Shown: positions 1-8,424 of the stretch, one piece after another | Layout of the letters: every line of letters begins with the position of its first letter | Numbering within the stretch: the first letter of the stretch is position 1 | NCBI GenBank assembly: GCA_963762615.1 | Contig: CAVXLG010000013.1 | Coordinates: 1,488,001-1,552,000 of the forward strand | From: PALSA-505 sp963762615 | GTDB taxonomy: Bacteria; Actinomycetota; Actinomycetes; Streptosporangiales; Streptosporangiaceae | DNA: 64,000 nt | Direction of reading: 5' to 3' | The notes under the pieces: model-generated | The model's input: only the letters and a program-made list of their open reading frames with translations | What the model was told of the DNA's origin: nothing | The model's database searches: none | Made by a program: the position numbers and the translations under genes

Positions 1-85
1 CTCCCCAGGGGAGCCAAGCAAAGCGGCCTTGACGGCGGCCAGTGCGGCGCGGCGGGGGCCTTGTTTCTCGCGGCCCCCGCCGCCG

Positions 86-112
86 GCTGGCCGGGTTCTA
101 CCCCCGGCCAGC
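86..112 (-). terminator. Hairpin terminator candidate after the S53 peptidase gene
   Basis: A perfect 10-bp GC-rich inverted repeat (GCTGGCCGGG / CCCGGCCAGC) with a 7-nt loop lies 8 bases beyond the stop codon of the leftward S53 peptidase gene. There is no T-run, as is usual for actinobacterial terminators. Confidence 0.5.
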
Positions 113-119
113 GTGTCCG

Positions 120-1493
120 CTATTTGGCGAGCTCGGGGACAAGCTTCGCCGCATCCACGGTGCCCAGGCCGCTGGCCATGTCGTACCCGGGGACCGCGTT
201 GAACCCGCGGACGGTGTAGTTGTGGCCGTTCTGGTTGAACGTCACGGCGTTGTTGCCGATGGTGATGTCCGGAATCCCTGGGCCACCGGAGCCGATGGCG
301 TACAGCCTGGGGTTAAGCAGGCCGAGGTCATGGCCGGCCGCCTGGTCGGCGATGGCCACGATGCCGGCGAACTGCGGCGTGGCCTCACTGGTGCCGCCGA
401 TGATGTAGAAGGCGGGGCCGGGCAGCCCGCCGAAGGACATGTACACCAGGGCCCCGCCGTCCACGGCCGCGCTCAGGCTGATGTCCGGCGTGCCCCGGTG
501 CAGGCCTACGGTCTTGCTCACGCCGTTCTGGTAGGACGGCCGCGCAAACACGGCCGACGTGCCGCCGCCGCCGGCGGCCGGGGAGCCGAGCACGTTGGTG
601 TCGTTCCACACGTTGTCCGGCAGCGTCCTGTCGCCCTTGCCATTGAGGTGCAGCTGCAGGCCGCCCACCGAGGTGACCAGCGGGTCGCTCGACGGCCAGG
701 AGTTCACCCGCCGGGTGAAGAGCGACCCGTTGAAGTGCTGGTTCGTCACCCCTGCGTCGCCGGAACCCGCGACCACCGTGACGTGATGCGCCAGGGCGTT
801 GAAGTACGCGGTACGCAGCCGCATGATCGACCGCACGGACGGGAAGGTCTCCTCGGTCGCGCCGAAGCTCTGGGAGATGACATCGCCGAGGTGGTGGTTG
901 ATCGCGTAGTTCTCAGCCGCGATGATCTCCGGGAAGCCGACAGTGCCCTCGGTCTCGGCGACCGGCGTCTCGAGCAGGACGATATTGGCGCCGGGGGCCA
1001 TTGCGTGCGAGTACTGGACATCGAGGGATGTTTCCTCCGCCCAGCCGACCATGGTCGGGTTCGACGGGTCGAACGGGGGAACCTTGCCGACCGGCTGCAG
1101 CACCTTGAAGCTCGGCGGCGCGGGCAGGCCGAAGCCCTGGTCGAAGGTGGCCAGGTCCTTCTTGATCGTGGGCGAGCCGTACGAGTCGACGATGACGATC
1201 GTGCGCCCGCGCCCGTTGAGGTGCTTGGCGTACAGCGGCTTGAGGTCGTATGCCTGCTGGAACTGCGAGGGGCCATAGCAGGCAAAGCCAGTCGTACTGA
1301 TGCACTGCCCCGTTGTTGGCGGCTGCGACCAGTGGAAGTTACCCAGCCGGATGGCCTGCGGCCTCGCCACTGCGACCCGGGCGGACGGGGTCGGGCGGGC
1401 GGTGCCGGCCGCGGCGGCCGAGCCGATGCCGAGCATCCCGGCGGATGCTGCTAATGCGCCACCAGCGACGATGCCGATAGAGCGATGCCACAT
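120..1493 (-). CDS. S53 (sedolisin) family secreted peptidase
   Basis: Predicted secreted serine-carboxyl peptidase of 457 aa, a family usually active at acid pH. Residues 1-30 look like a signal peptide (hydrophobic stretch ending AAAAG). The sedolisin catalytic set is visible: E154 and D158 in WAEETSLDVQYSHAMAPG, the oxyanion Asp D246 in SGDAG, and nucleophile S369 in GGTSEATP. The C-terminal calcium loop is represented by PDI (409-410) and the Asp-rich GYDMASGLGTVD. The usual long (about 190 aa) activation pro-domain is absent: only about 60 residues separate the signal from the catalytic domain. The ATG start has AGGAGG upstream at good spacing. A hairpin follows the stop codon. Confidence 0.88.
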   Translation of the reverse strand: MWHRSIGIVAGGALAASAGMLGIGSAAAAGTARPTPSARVAVARPQAIRLGNFHWSQPPTTGQCISTTGFACYGPSQFQQAYDLKPLYAKHLNGRGRTIVIVDSYGSPTIKKDLATFDQGFGLPAPPSFKVLQPVGKVPPFDPSNPTMVGWAEETSLDVQYSHAMAPGANIVLLETPVAETEGTVGFPEIIAAENYAINHHLGDVISQSFGATEETFPSVRSIMRLRTAYFNALAHHVTVVAGSGDAGVTNQHFNGSLFTRRVNSWPSSDPLVTSVGGLQLHLNGKGDRTLPDNVWNDTNVLGSPAAGGGGTSAVFARPSYQNGVSKTVGLHRGTPDISLSAAVDGGALVYMSFGGLPGPAFYIIGGTSEATPQFAGIVAIADQAAGHDLGLLNPRLYAIGSGGPGIPDITIGNNAVTFNQNGHNYTVRGFNAVPGYDMASGLGTVDAAKLVPELAK

Positions 1494-1666
1494 ACCTTGC
1501 CTCCTGGATCGAGAATGAGGTCACCCGCGCCACCGCGAGGGGCGCTCTCGCTGGCCGGTCATTCGCCACCGACAGGCGCACGGATGGCGCGGCTGGAGTA
1601 CACCGAGGACCAACGATAGGGCTTTGCCTGTCGCGCAGCTAGACGGGCAAAGGTTACGGTTGCGCC

Positions 1667-2416
1667 ATGGACAAGGTGATCGCGTCGGCGGCCGAAGCGG
1701 TCGCCGGCATCCCCGACGGCGCGAGCCTGGCCGTCGGCGGCTTCGGGCTCTGCGGGGTACCCATCGCGCTGATCGCGGCGCTGCTGGAACGCGGTACCAC
1801 GAACCTGGAGACGGTAAGCAACAACTGCGGGGTCAACGACTGGGGACTGGGCCAGCTGCTGCGGGCCAAGCGGATCGCCCGTACCACCGCCTCATACGTC
1901 GGGGAGAACAAGGAGTTCGAGCGGCAGTTCCTCGGCGGCGAGGTGGAGGTCGAGCTGGTACCGCAGGGCACGCTGGCCGAACGGCTGCGCGCGGGCGGGA
2001 CCGGCATCCCGGCGTTCTACACGCCCGCCGGGGTGGGCACCCAGGTCGCCGACGGCGGGCTGCCGAGGCGCTACGACGGCTCCGGCGGGATCGCGCTGGC
2101 CTCGCCGAAGAAGGAAACCCGCGTCTTCGGCGGACGCGAGTACGTGCTCGAGCAGGCGATCACCTGCGACTTCGGCCTGGTACGCGCGGCTCGCGGGGAC
2201 CGGTACGGCAACCTGGTCTTCCATTCCACGGCCCGCAACTTCAACCCGCTGTGCGCGATGGCCGGCCGGGAGACCATCGCCGAGGTGGAGGAGCTGGTTG
2301 AGCCCGGCGCGCTCGACCCGGACTCGGTTCACCTGCCCGGCGTGTTCGTCCAGCGGGTGGTCGAGGTGGGCAGCGAAGGCAAGCGGATCGAGAAGCGGAC
2401 GGTGCGGAACTCATGA
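1667..2416 (+). CDS. scoA: 3-oxoacid CoA-transferase, subunit A
   Basis: Alpha subunit (249 aa) of a two-subunit succinyl-CoA/3-ketoacid (or acetoacetate) CoA-transferase, which moves CoA between acyl-CoA and a free acid in ketone-body or aromatic catabolism. The glycine-rich N-terminus (GGFGLCGVP) and the VSNNCG segment are typical of the alpha chain. The stop overlaps the ATG of subunit B (ATGA), which implies coupled translation. There is no Shine-Dalgarno; TACGGT sits 6 nt before the ATG, suggesting a leaderless mRNA. The exact acyl donor cannot be read from the sequence. Confidence 0.9.
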   Translation: MDKVIASAAEAVAGIPDGASLAVGGFGLCGVPIALIAALLERGTTNLETVSNNCGVNDWGLGQLLRAKRIARTTASYVGENKEFERQFLGGEVEVELVPQGTLAERLRAGGTGIPAFYTPAGVGTQVADGGLPRRYDGSGGIALASPKKETRVFGGREYVLEQAITCDFGLVRAARGDRYGNLVFHSTARNFNPLCAMAGRETIAEVEELVEPGALDPDSVHLPGVFVQRVVEVGSEGKRIEKRTVRNS

Positions 2417-3048
2417 CGCTGACCCGAGACGAGCTCGCCGCCCGGGTGGCCCGGGAGCTGCCCGACGGCTCCTACGTCAACCTGGGCATCGGGCTGCCCA
2501 CCCTGGTGCCGAACTTCATCCCGGACGGCCTCCTCGTGACGCTGCAGAGCGAGAACGGCGTGCTGGGCGTCGGTCCCTACCCCACCGAGGCCGAGGTGGA
2601 CCCTGACATGATCAACGCTGGCAAGGAGACGGTCACCGTCCTGCCGGGTGCCTCCTACTTCGACTCCGCCACCAGCTTCGGGATGATCCGCGGCGGGCAC
2701 ATCGACGTCGCCGTGCTCGGCGCCATGCAGGTCTCGGTCCGCGGCGACCTGGCTAACTGGATGATCCCGGGCAAGGTCGTCAAGGGGATGGGCGGCGCGA
2801 TGGACCTCGTGCACGGGGCCAAGCGGGTGCTCGTGATGATGGAGCACACCGCGCGTGACGGCAGCCCGAAGATCGTGCAGGAGTGCTCGCTGCCGCTGAC
2901 CGGCCAGGCCTGCGTCCAGCGGATCCTCACCGACCTGGCCATCATCGACGTCCGCGAGGACGGCCTGGTGCTCCGGGAACTGGCGCCCGGGGTCAGCGTC
3001 GAGGAGGTCCGGGAGCGCACCGAGCCGCCGCTGCGGGTCGATCTCTGA
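2413..3048 (+). CDS. scoB: 3-oxoacid CoA-transferase, subunit B
   Basis: Beta subunit (211 aa) carrying the catalytic glutamate E47 in the SENG motif (LQSENGVLGVGPYP), which forms the glutamyl-CoA thioester intermediate. It overlaps scoA by 4 bp. The last 56 bp also lie inside the 3' end of the convergent LLM oxidoreductase gene. Length and C-terminus are normal for the family. Confidence 0.92.
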   Translation: MTLTRDELAARVARELPDGSYVNLGIGLPTLVPNFIPDGLLVTLQSENGVLGVGPYPTEAEVDPDMINAGKETVTVLPGASYFDSATSFGMIRGGHIDVAVLGAMQVSVRGDLANWMIPGKVVKGMGGAMDLVHGAKRVLVMMEHTARDGSPKIVQECSLPLTGQACVQRILTDLAIIDVREDGLVLRELAPGVSVEEVRERTEPPLRVDL

Positions 3049-4024
3049 CCCGCACGCAGTCCGCCAGCAGCTGCACGGAGCGCAGCCGGGCTCCGGTGCC
3101 GGGCGACTGATGGGCCACCATGAGCTCGTCCGCGTCGGCGTGCTCGACGAAGGCGGCTATGTACTCGCTGACCTCGGCCGGCGTCCCCACGGCGGAGTAG
3201 ACGGCCATCTGCTGGATGTGCTGGCCCGCCGGAGAGGCGAGGATCGCGTCCGCCTCGTCGCCGGTGAGAATACGTCCCCGGCCGAGCAGCGCGCTGGCCC
3301 GGTGGCGCTGCGCGGCGAGGAACTGCCGTTGTGCCTCGGCGCTGGTATCCGCGGCGATGACGTTGACTCCGGCGATGACGTAAGGCTCCTCCAGCTGCGC
3401 GGACGGGCGGAACTCGCGCCGGTAGGCCGCGACGGCGGCGTGCAGTTCAGCCGGGGCGAAGTGGGAGGCGAACGCATAGGGCAGGCCGAGCGCGGCCGCG
3501 ACGGCGGCGCCGAACATCGACGAGCCGAGAATGTAGAGCGGAACCCGCGCGCCGCGTCCCGGCGTGGCGTTCACACCGGGGATCCTTGTCTCGTCGGCCA
3601 GATAGCCCTGCAGCTCGATGACGTCCTGGGGGAACCGGTCGGCTGCCTCCGCATAACGGCGCAGGGCGCGGGCGGTGTTCTGATCCGCGCCGGGGGCCCG
3701 GCCCAGGCCGAGGTCGATCCGGCCGGGATGCAGCGCCTCGAGCGTGCCGAACTGCTCGGCGATCACGAGCGGGGCATGATTCGGCAGCATGACTCCGCCC
3801 GCCCCGAGGCGGATTTCGCGGGTCTGCGGGGCGACGTGGGCAATGAGCACGCTGGGGGCAGACGACGCGATCATCGGATTGTTGTGGTGCTCGGCGTACC
3901 AGACCCGTCGGTAGCCGCACTCCTCGGCGCGCCGGGCCAGGGCCACGCTGGCGGCGAAACTGTCACTGGCTGTCTCGCCCGGCCGGATGGGCGCCAGGTC
4001 AAGGATCGAGAGCGGGATGATCAT
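2993..4024 (-). CDS. LLM-class flavin-dependent oxidoreductase (MsnO8-like)
   Basis: Bacterial-luciferase-like TIM-barrel monooxygenase or reductase of 343 aa. It shows the N-terminal PLSILDLAPIRPG strand, the YAEHHN..MIASSAP segment (about residues 42-57) and the GLGRAPG loop typical of F420/FMN LLM proteins. The start ATG has GAGG upstream. The C-terminus runs about 20 residues past the usual end (after SVQLLAD) into the convergent scoB gene. That Arg/Pro-rich tail may be a natural read-through extension or a small sequence error. The substrate is unknown. Confidence 0.82.
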   Translation of the reverse strand: MIIPLSILDLAPIRPGETASDSFAASVALARRAEECGYRRVWYAEHHNNPMIASSAPSVLIAHVAPQTREIRLGAGGVMLPNHAPLVIAEQFGTLEALHPGRIDLGLGRAPGADQNTARALRRYAEAADRFPQDVIELQGYLADETRIPGVNATPGRGARVPLYILGSSMFGAAVAAALGLPYAFASHFAPAELHAAVAAYRREFRPSAQLEEPYVIAGVNVIAADTSAEAQRQFLAAQRHRASALLGRGRILTGDEADAILASPAGQHIQQMAVYSAVGTPAEVSEYIAAFVEHADADELMVAHQSPGTGARLRSVQLLADCVRVRDRPAAAARCAPGPPRR

Positions 4025-4048
4025 GAGAGCCTCGCTTCTGCGACCCGG

Positions 4049-4954
4049 TCAGCGTAACGGCAGATGAGCGGCCAGGCACCTGCTGACCGCCGCCATCGCG
4101 CCCGCGCAGTAGACAACGTTGGTCATGGCACCGTTGAACTGGTCGGTGTTCTCGGCGGGCGCGGGCAGCGGGAACTTGTTGCCGACGCTGATGTAGTTCC
4201 TGGTTCTCAGGTAACCCAGGGCGGGCACCGTAAAGGTATTGGTTACCGATTGGCCGCCCCCGGCGGGACCCAGGTCAGTTACGGTCAGCGTGATGGTCGC
4301 GGTACCATCCGGATGATCCGGTGATTTCACGCAGCTCACGCTATATGCATCGCGGTTAGCCAGCGGCAGGGTGCTGACAACCGGAGGTGCGAACGGCGCG
4401 GTCAGCGCACCCGCGAACCGGCATTCCATCATCACCTCGGTCTCGCTATCGGCACAACTGGATAGCTGCATTTTGGCCTGGGCGGATTTAGTTCGCGCAG
4501 CGTAACGGCCAATCTGCGTAATATTCGGCGTATCGCCGAAACAGCTGCGTCCGGCCGGAGCGTAATAGACTATTCGCGTCCCGAAGCCAAGGGCTTCGCT
4601 TGACGATACGTTGAGGGTGTATCCGCTGGCCGGCCTGCCGTACCCGACCGACGCAGCACCGCGGGTATTACCCCTGAAATACACGCCATTCGGCACCGGA
4701 GACCAGGTCCCGGACAGCGTCAAGGGCGCCACCGGACCGGTTGGCGCTGAATTCTTCACGATGCCGGTAGCACCTATGAACTCATAATCGTAGAGTAGCG
4801 CCGGAGTGCGATCTGCCGCCGTCGTAGCCGTCGCCGCTGTCGCGGCTGCCGCAGGTCCAGCCGTCAGCACAATGGCTGTCACAATGGCCGTCAGGAGGCT
4901 CATTATAGCCGTGAGATTATTCCGGATAGCGCCGAGTACCCGCGAAGGCTGCAC
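4049..4954 (-). CDS. Predicted secreted protein, LamG-like fold possible; atypical composition
   Basis: Hypothetical exported protein (301 aa). The GTG start at 4954 is chosen because AGGAG lies 6-7 nt upstream and a signal peptide follows at once (hydrophobic LLTAIVTAIVLTAGPAAAA). The mature part is Ser/Thr/Gly-rich with beta-strand periodicity and scattered cysteines, and vaguely resembles concanavalin/LamG-type jelly rolls; no catalytic motif is recognised. Codons are noticeably AT-richer than in neighbouring genes, suggesting horizontal acquisition beside the tmRNA gene. The open frame continues upstream to 5239 but that part is proline/arginine repeat sequence and is unlikely to be translated. 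Confidence 0.6.
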   Translation of the reverse strand: MQPSRVLGAIRNNLTAIMSLLTAIVTAIVLTAGPAAAATAATATTAADRTPALLYDYEFIGATGIVKNSAPTGPVAPLTLSGTWSPVPNGVYFRGNTRGAASVGYGRPASGYTLNVSSSEALGFGTRIVYYAPAGRSCFGDTPNITQIGRYAARTKSAQAKMQLSSCADSETEVMMECRFAGALTAPFAPPVVSTLPLANRDAYSVSCVKSPDHPDGTATITLTVTDLGPAGGGQSVTNTFTVPALGYLRTRNYISVGNKFPLPAPAENTDQFNGAMTNVVYCAGAMAAVSRCLAAHLPLR

Positions 4955-5090
4955 GCTGTTCTCCTGACATGATTTGGGAGCTATAGTGTACGGTCTTGCG
5001 GCAGCATAATCAGGTGATCGGGGATTCGGCCTGGCCATCCTGAGGGGCGCAGCCGGCAGAAGGCGGAAGCCGCTCGGCCCGGGAACGGGG

Positions 5091-5250
5091 GTCGCCCCCC
5101 GGGCAGACAACCCGGTCCCGCGGCGCAGGCGGCCAGGGGCCGCCGGGCACGCCGGGCCGGGATACGCGGGGTCCGGGGGGGGTCGCCCCGGGCGGACACC
5201 GCGGCCCCGCGGCGCCGGCGGCCAGGGGCCGCCGGGCACGCGGGGCCGGC
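5091..5250. repeat. Two-copy GC-rich direct repeat downstream of ssrA
   Basis: Two imperfect copies of about 70 bp (about 5091-5160 and 5182-5250) share the core CGGCCAGGGGCCGCCGGGCAC preceded by GTCGCCCC..GGGC. Each contains GGCC-rich palindromic segments able to form strong hairpins. They lie between the 3' end of tmRNA and the secreted-protein gene and may act as a transcription terminator. Confidence 0.6.
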
Positions 5251-5253
5251 TCG

Positions 5254-5621
5254 TGGAGGTGGCGGGAATCGAACCCGCGTCCTTCGGTGCTTCACCAGGG
5301 CTTCTCCGGGCGCAGCCTGCGCTGCTTTTCTCAGCCCCGGCGGTCTTGCAGGCCAGCCGCCGACGGGCTCAGCCGCTGTTGGTGTCCTAGCCGGCCCCGC
5401 GGCCGGGCCGGCTAGTGGAGCCTCTTAGCTGATGCCAGACACCGGGTCAGAGGCACCCCCGGGCTGACAGACCTCTAACTCGCGGTCAGGCCGCGAGGGC
5501 GAGGTCAGTGCGCTTTGCGTTGGCACTTATCAGTTACGGTCACGGGATTAACGAGGTCGCCACCGCGACCCTCGGCCCGCTTCCCCTGGTTCGACAACCA
5601 AAGTCGAAGCCTGTCACCCCC
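5254..5621 (-). ncRNA. ssrA: tmRNA (transfer-messenger RNA)
   Basis: Rescues stalled ribosomes with SmpB. The 5' end GGGGGUGACAGGCUUCGAC and 3' end GGUUCGAUUCCCGCCACCUCCA form the tRNA-like domain: a 7-bp acceptor pairing GGGGGUG with CACCUCC, plus a T-loop GGUUCGAUUCC. The tag reading frame lies at 5486-5524 and encodes ANAKRTDLALAA followed by TGA, ending in the LAA degradation signal. The genomic 3' end continues CGA rather than CCA, so CCA must be added after transcription. smpB lies 2.3 kb upstream on the same strand. Confidence 0.96.
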
Positions 5622-5673
5622 TATTGAGTTGTCCCGTGTCACCCGGCGCGAACGCTAGGCAGCACGATGGGAA

Positions 5674-5702
5674 ACGCTACCTTGTCAACGCCCTGCGGCC
5701 AA
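5674..5702 (-). promoter_or_regulatory. Possible ssrA promoter
   Basis: On the minus strand, TTGGCC (-35) is separated by 17 nt from TAGCGT (-10), about 50 nt upstream of the mature tmRNA 5' end. This would leave a short leader for RNase P to remove. Only partial consensus. Confidence 0.3.
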
Positions 5703-5715
5703 GCCAGATTCCCGG

Positions 5716-7905
5716 CTACCGGCCGGGCGGCGAGACGGACAGGCGCTGCAGGAACCGCGCGGTGAGCGGGACCGCGGAAACTTTCGCGGACTTGCCCAGT
5801 TCCAGCACGGCGAAGGCAATGTCCCCGCGGAAACCCGCGAACCAGGAGGCCTGGACTCCCTTACCGCCCTGGCTGAATCGCGCCTGGCCCGCCTGGCCGT
5901 ACACCGGCTGGCCGGACAGATCGGCCTGCCGGGCCGTCCCGGTCTGCACGGTCGCGCGCATCAGGGTCCGCAGCGTGCTCATGACCTGCTGACTCACGGC
6001 GGACTTCGACGCCAGCGGCGGGTCCGACGGGTCGGCCGGGCTGGTGATCAGGGACGGAGAATGCCACTGTCCCGAGTCCACCTGAGCCGCGATCAGCGCC
6101 ATATCCAGCGGGCTGACCTGGATGTTTCCCGCGCCCATCGTGTCCGCAGCCACCTGCGCGTCGGTCGCCGGAACGGGCATCAGGCCGGCGAAGCCCGGCA
6201 GCGGGAGCCGCCAGGACGAGCCAAGGCCGAATTCGGCCGCTGCGCGTGCCAGCCCGGCCGGGCTCAGCCGCCGGGACAGCCCGGCGAACGCGGTGCCACA
6301 GCCGCGGGCAAAATCGGCGCTGAACGGCGGCTGGGCACCGAGTCCCTGGGCCGGCGGGTCGTTGATGAACGTCTCGCCACCCACGTCGCTGGCGGTCGTG
6401 CACGGAACCGGGGCCGCGGCCGGCAGCCCGGTGCCCAGCAGCGCGGCGGTGGACACGATCGTGAAAGCCTGCCCGGGCGGGTAGCGCCCGGCCAGCGGGC
6501 TGGGCTGCGCGATGCGATGATTACGGCTCGGCCGGCTCGCGACGGCGAGTATCTTCCCGGTGGACGCTTGCACGGCGACGATCGCGGCCGCATCGGCGGT
6601 CTTGCCGAGCGCTTCATTAGCCGCGGTCTGGGCGCCGGAGCTGAGCGTGGTGCGCACGGGCGATCCGGCCAGCCCTGGCCACTTGTGCAGTACCGACACC
6701 AGGCGCCCGCTGCTGTTCTCGATGATCACCTCGGTGCTTGGCGATCCGACCAGCCTGCGCTGATAGTACTGCTGGAGTCCGGACAGCCCGGTGGTGTTCC
6801 CGGGCTGGTAGGCGATGCCGTCCTGGCGGAACTCCGCGGAGTTCTCGGCTCCGACCGAACCGACCACCTCGCTGGCGATGCTGTCGAACAACCTCTGGCT
6901 CACCTTGCGGACGGTCACCCCGGGGGTGGCGCTCAGCAGCCGGCCCAGCTGCGCGTAAGAACGCGGATCGAGCGTCAGGAGGCCGATGAACGATGCCTGC
7001 GGAGCAGCGCGGATCTGGTCCAGCACCTGACCGGAGTTCAGGCCGGTCGCCCGGCCGACACCGTCCGCGGTCGCATCAGGATCGGCCAGCCGGTCCGGCC
7101 GGACGCCCACCACGTAGGCAGTCGATGACTGTTGCAGCGGCTGGCCGGCCGAGTCGAGCACCAGCGCCCGCGGCGGCACGGTGGTGCGGACGGCCAGCCG
7201 CGTCCCCGCGCGCAGGCCGGGGACGATGACGCTCGGGCTCCACCGGACCTTCCAGGTCGAGCCCGTCCAGCGCAGCGCGAACCGTCCGGTGTAGTTCCAC
7301 GCCGCGCCGTCCTCGCCCAGGTCGACCGAGGCGCCGAACTGCGCGTGCGCGGCGTTCCCGCTCTGCGAGATCTTCCCGATGCTGAGGTACAGGGCCGCTG
7401 CGTCGAGCTGGGTGTATGCCGCCCGCAGCGCGGCGACGACGACCGCCGGATTGCCGGTGGTGAGCTGGGCCGCCTTCACGTAGTTGCCCTGTTCCCAGTA
7501 GAGCAGGAACGATTGCACGGTGGTCTCCGCGGACGTGTCGGGACTCCGGCTGCCCAGCAGCCCGGCCGCGATCACCCCCAGGGCCACCATGGCGCCGCAG
7601 ACGCGCAGCAGGGTCGACCGGGTGAATACGCCGCTAGCCCGCCGGCGGGGCCGGGCGGGCGGCTGGTGGACGGGCTTGTCGTCCGAATCCACCTGACCAG
7701 GATCGCCCAGGCCGACGCGAGCGGCGGGCTGCGACGCACCGGCAGGACGGGAATCATCCGGGCTGGCCGCAGACGCCGGAGCGGTTGCCGCAGACGGCTC
7801 GCCCGCGTCGGCGGGCGGCACGAAGATCCGGTTACGGACCGGGAGCCAGGATGCGCGCTTGTGCGGGCCTGAGTGCGCGCCCCGGCTATCGGGGGCCGGG
7901 GACAT
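5716..7905 (-). CDS. Penicillin-binding-protein homologue with degenerate transpeptidase site
   Basis: Class B PBP architecture (729 aa): cytoplasmic Pro/Ala-rich N-terminus, one membrane anchor (about 98-117), NTF2-like MecA_N domain (about 122-230), PBP dimer domain (about 237-400) and transpeptidase fold (about 437-729). All three catalytic motifs are altered. The SxxK position in YPPG(STFK) reads Q479-A-F-T482, SxN reads G535-C-G537, and KTG reads Q671-A-G673. The fold appears retained but serine acylation should be impossible, so a structural or regulatory role in wall synthesis is more likely than transpeptidation. It follows smpB by 14 bp and is probably co-transcribed. Confidence 0.85.
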   Translation of the reverse strand: MSPAPDSRGAHSGPHKRASWLPVRNRIFVPPADAGEPSAATAPASAASPDDSRPAGASQPAARVGLGDPGQVDSDDKPVHQPPARPRRRASGVFTRSTLLRVCGAMVALGVIAAGLLGSRSPDTSAETTVQSFLLYWEQGNYVKAAQLTTGNPAVVVAALRAAYTQLDAAALYLSIGKISQSGNAAHAQFGASVDLGEDGAAWNYTGRFALRWTGSTWKVRWSPSVIVPGLRAGTRLAVRTTVPPRALVLDSAGQPLQQSSTAYVVGVRPDRLADPDATADGVGRATGLNSGQVLDQIRAAPQASFIGLLTLDPRSYAQLGRLLSATPGVTVRKVSQRLFDSIASEVVGSVGAENSAEFRQDGIAYQPGNTTGLSGLQQYYQRRLVGSPSTEVIIENSSGRLVSVLHKWPGLAGSPVRTTLSSGAQTAANEALGKTADAAAIVAVQASTGKILAVASRPSRNHRIAQPSPLAGRYPPGQAFTIVSTAALLGTGLPAAAPVPCTTASDVGGETFINDPPAQGLGAQPPFSADFARGCGTAFAGLSRRLSPAGLARAAAEFGLGSSWRLPLPGFAGLMPVPATDAQVAADTMGAGNIQVSPLDMALIAAQVDSGQWHSPSLITSPADPSDPPLASKSAVSQQVMSTLRTLMRATVQTGTARQADLSGQPVYGQAGQARFSQGGKGVQASWFAGFRGDIAFAVLELGKSAKVSAVPLTARFLQRLSVSPPGR

Positions 7906-7919
7906 GGCTCTGTTCCCAG

Positions 7920-8384
7920 TTACCTTCGCCGGCGGAGCGCACGGTCCACCTCCCTGGCCGCATCCCGTTGCGCCAGATCGTGGCGCTTGTCGTACGTCCG
8001 CTTGCCACGGGCCAGCGCCAGCTCGACCTTCGCCTTGCCGCCGCTGAAGTACAACGACAAGGGGACAATCGTGAAACCGCGCTCAGCCACCTGGCTGGCG
8101 AGCCGGTCGATCTCTTTGCGGTGTAGCAGCAGCTTACGCGTCCGCCGGGGCTCATGGTTCGTCCATGTGCCCTGTGCGTACTCGGGTATGTGCAGTCCGT
8201 GCAGCCACAGTTCCCCCCCGGAGATCTGCCCGAATGCCTCCGCCAGCGATGCCCGGCCCGCGCGCAGCGACTTCACCTCGGTACCGGTCAGCACGAGGCC
8301 GGCCTCGAACGTGTCCTCGATGTGGTAGTCGTGCCTGGCCCGCCGGTTCCTGGCGACGACTTTTACTCCCTGCTCCCGCGGCAC
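7920..8384 (-). CDS. smpB: SsrA-binding protein SmpB
   Basis: tmRNA partner of 154 aa that places the tRNA-like domain in the ribosomal A site. The OB-fold core (EAGLVLTGTEVKSLRAGRASL), the WLHGLHIPEY strand and the basic C-terminal tail (KRHDLAQRDAAREVDRALRRRR) that occupies the mRNA channel are all intact. Start GTG at 8384 (encoding MPREQGVKVV). It lies in the conserved order smpB-ftsX-ftsE-prfB, with 40 bp to ftsX. Confidence 0.95.
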   Translation of the reverse strand: MPREQGVKVVARNRRARHDYHIEDTFEAGLVLTGTEVKSLRAGRASLAEAFGQISGGELWLHGLHIPEYAQGTWTNHEPRRTRKLLLHRKEIDRLASQVAERGFTIVPLSLYFSGGKAKVELALARGKRTYDKRHDLAQRDAAREVDRALRRRR

Positions 8385-8424
8385 TAGGACACAACCTGCA
8401 AGGCGGACCTCCTGTCTGCTCCCG

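Noticed and set aside
42..1454. 470-aa open frame antisense to the S53 peptidase gene
   Set aside because: Arg/Gly/Val-rich shadow frame typical of high GC DNA; no ribosome site and the opposite strand has a complete peptidase.
4955..5239. N-terminal extension of the secreted protein
   Set aside because: Would place 95 Pro/Arg/Gly residues before a clear signal peptide; the internal GTG has a good ribosome site.
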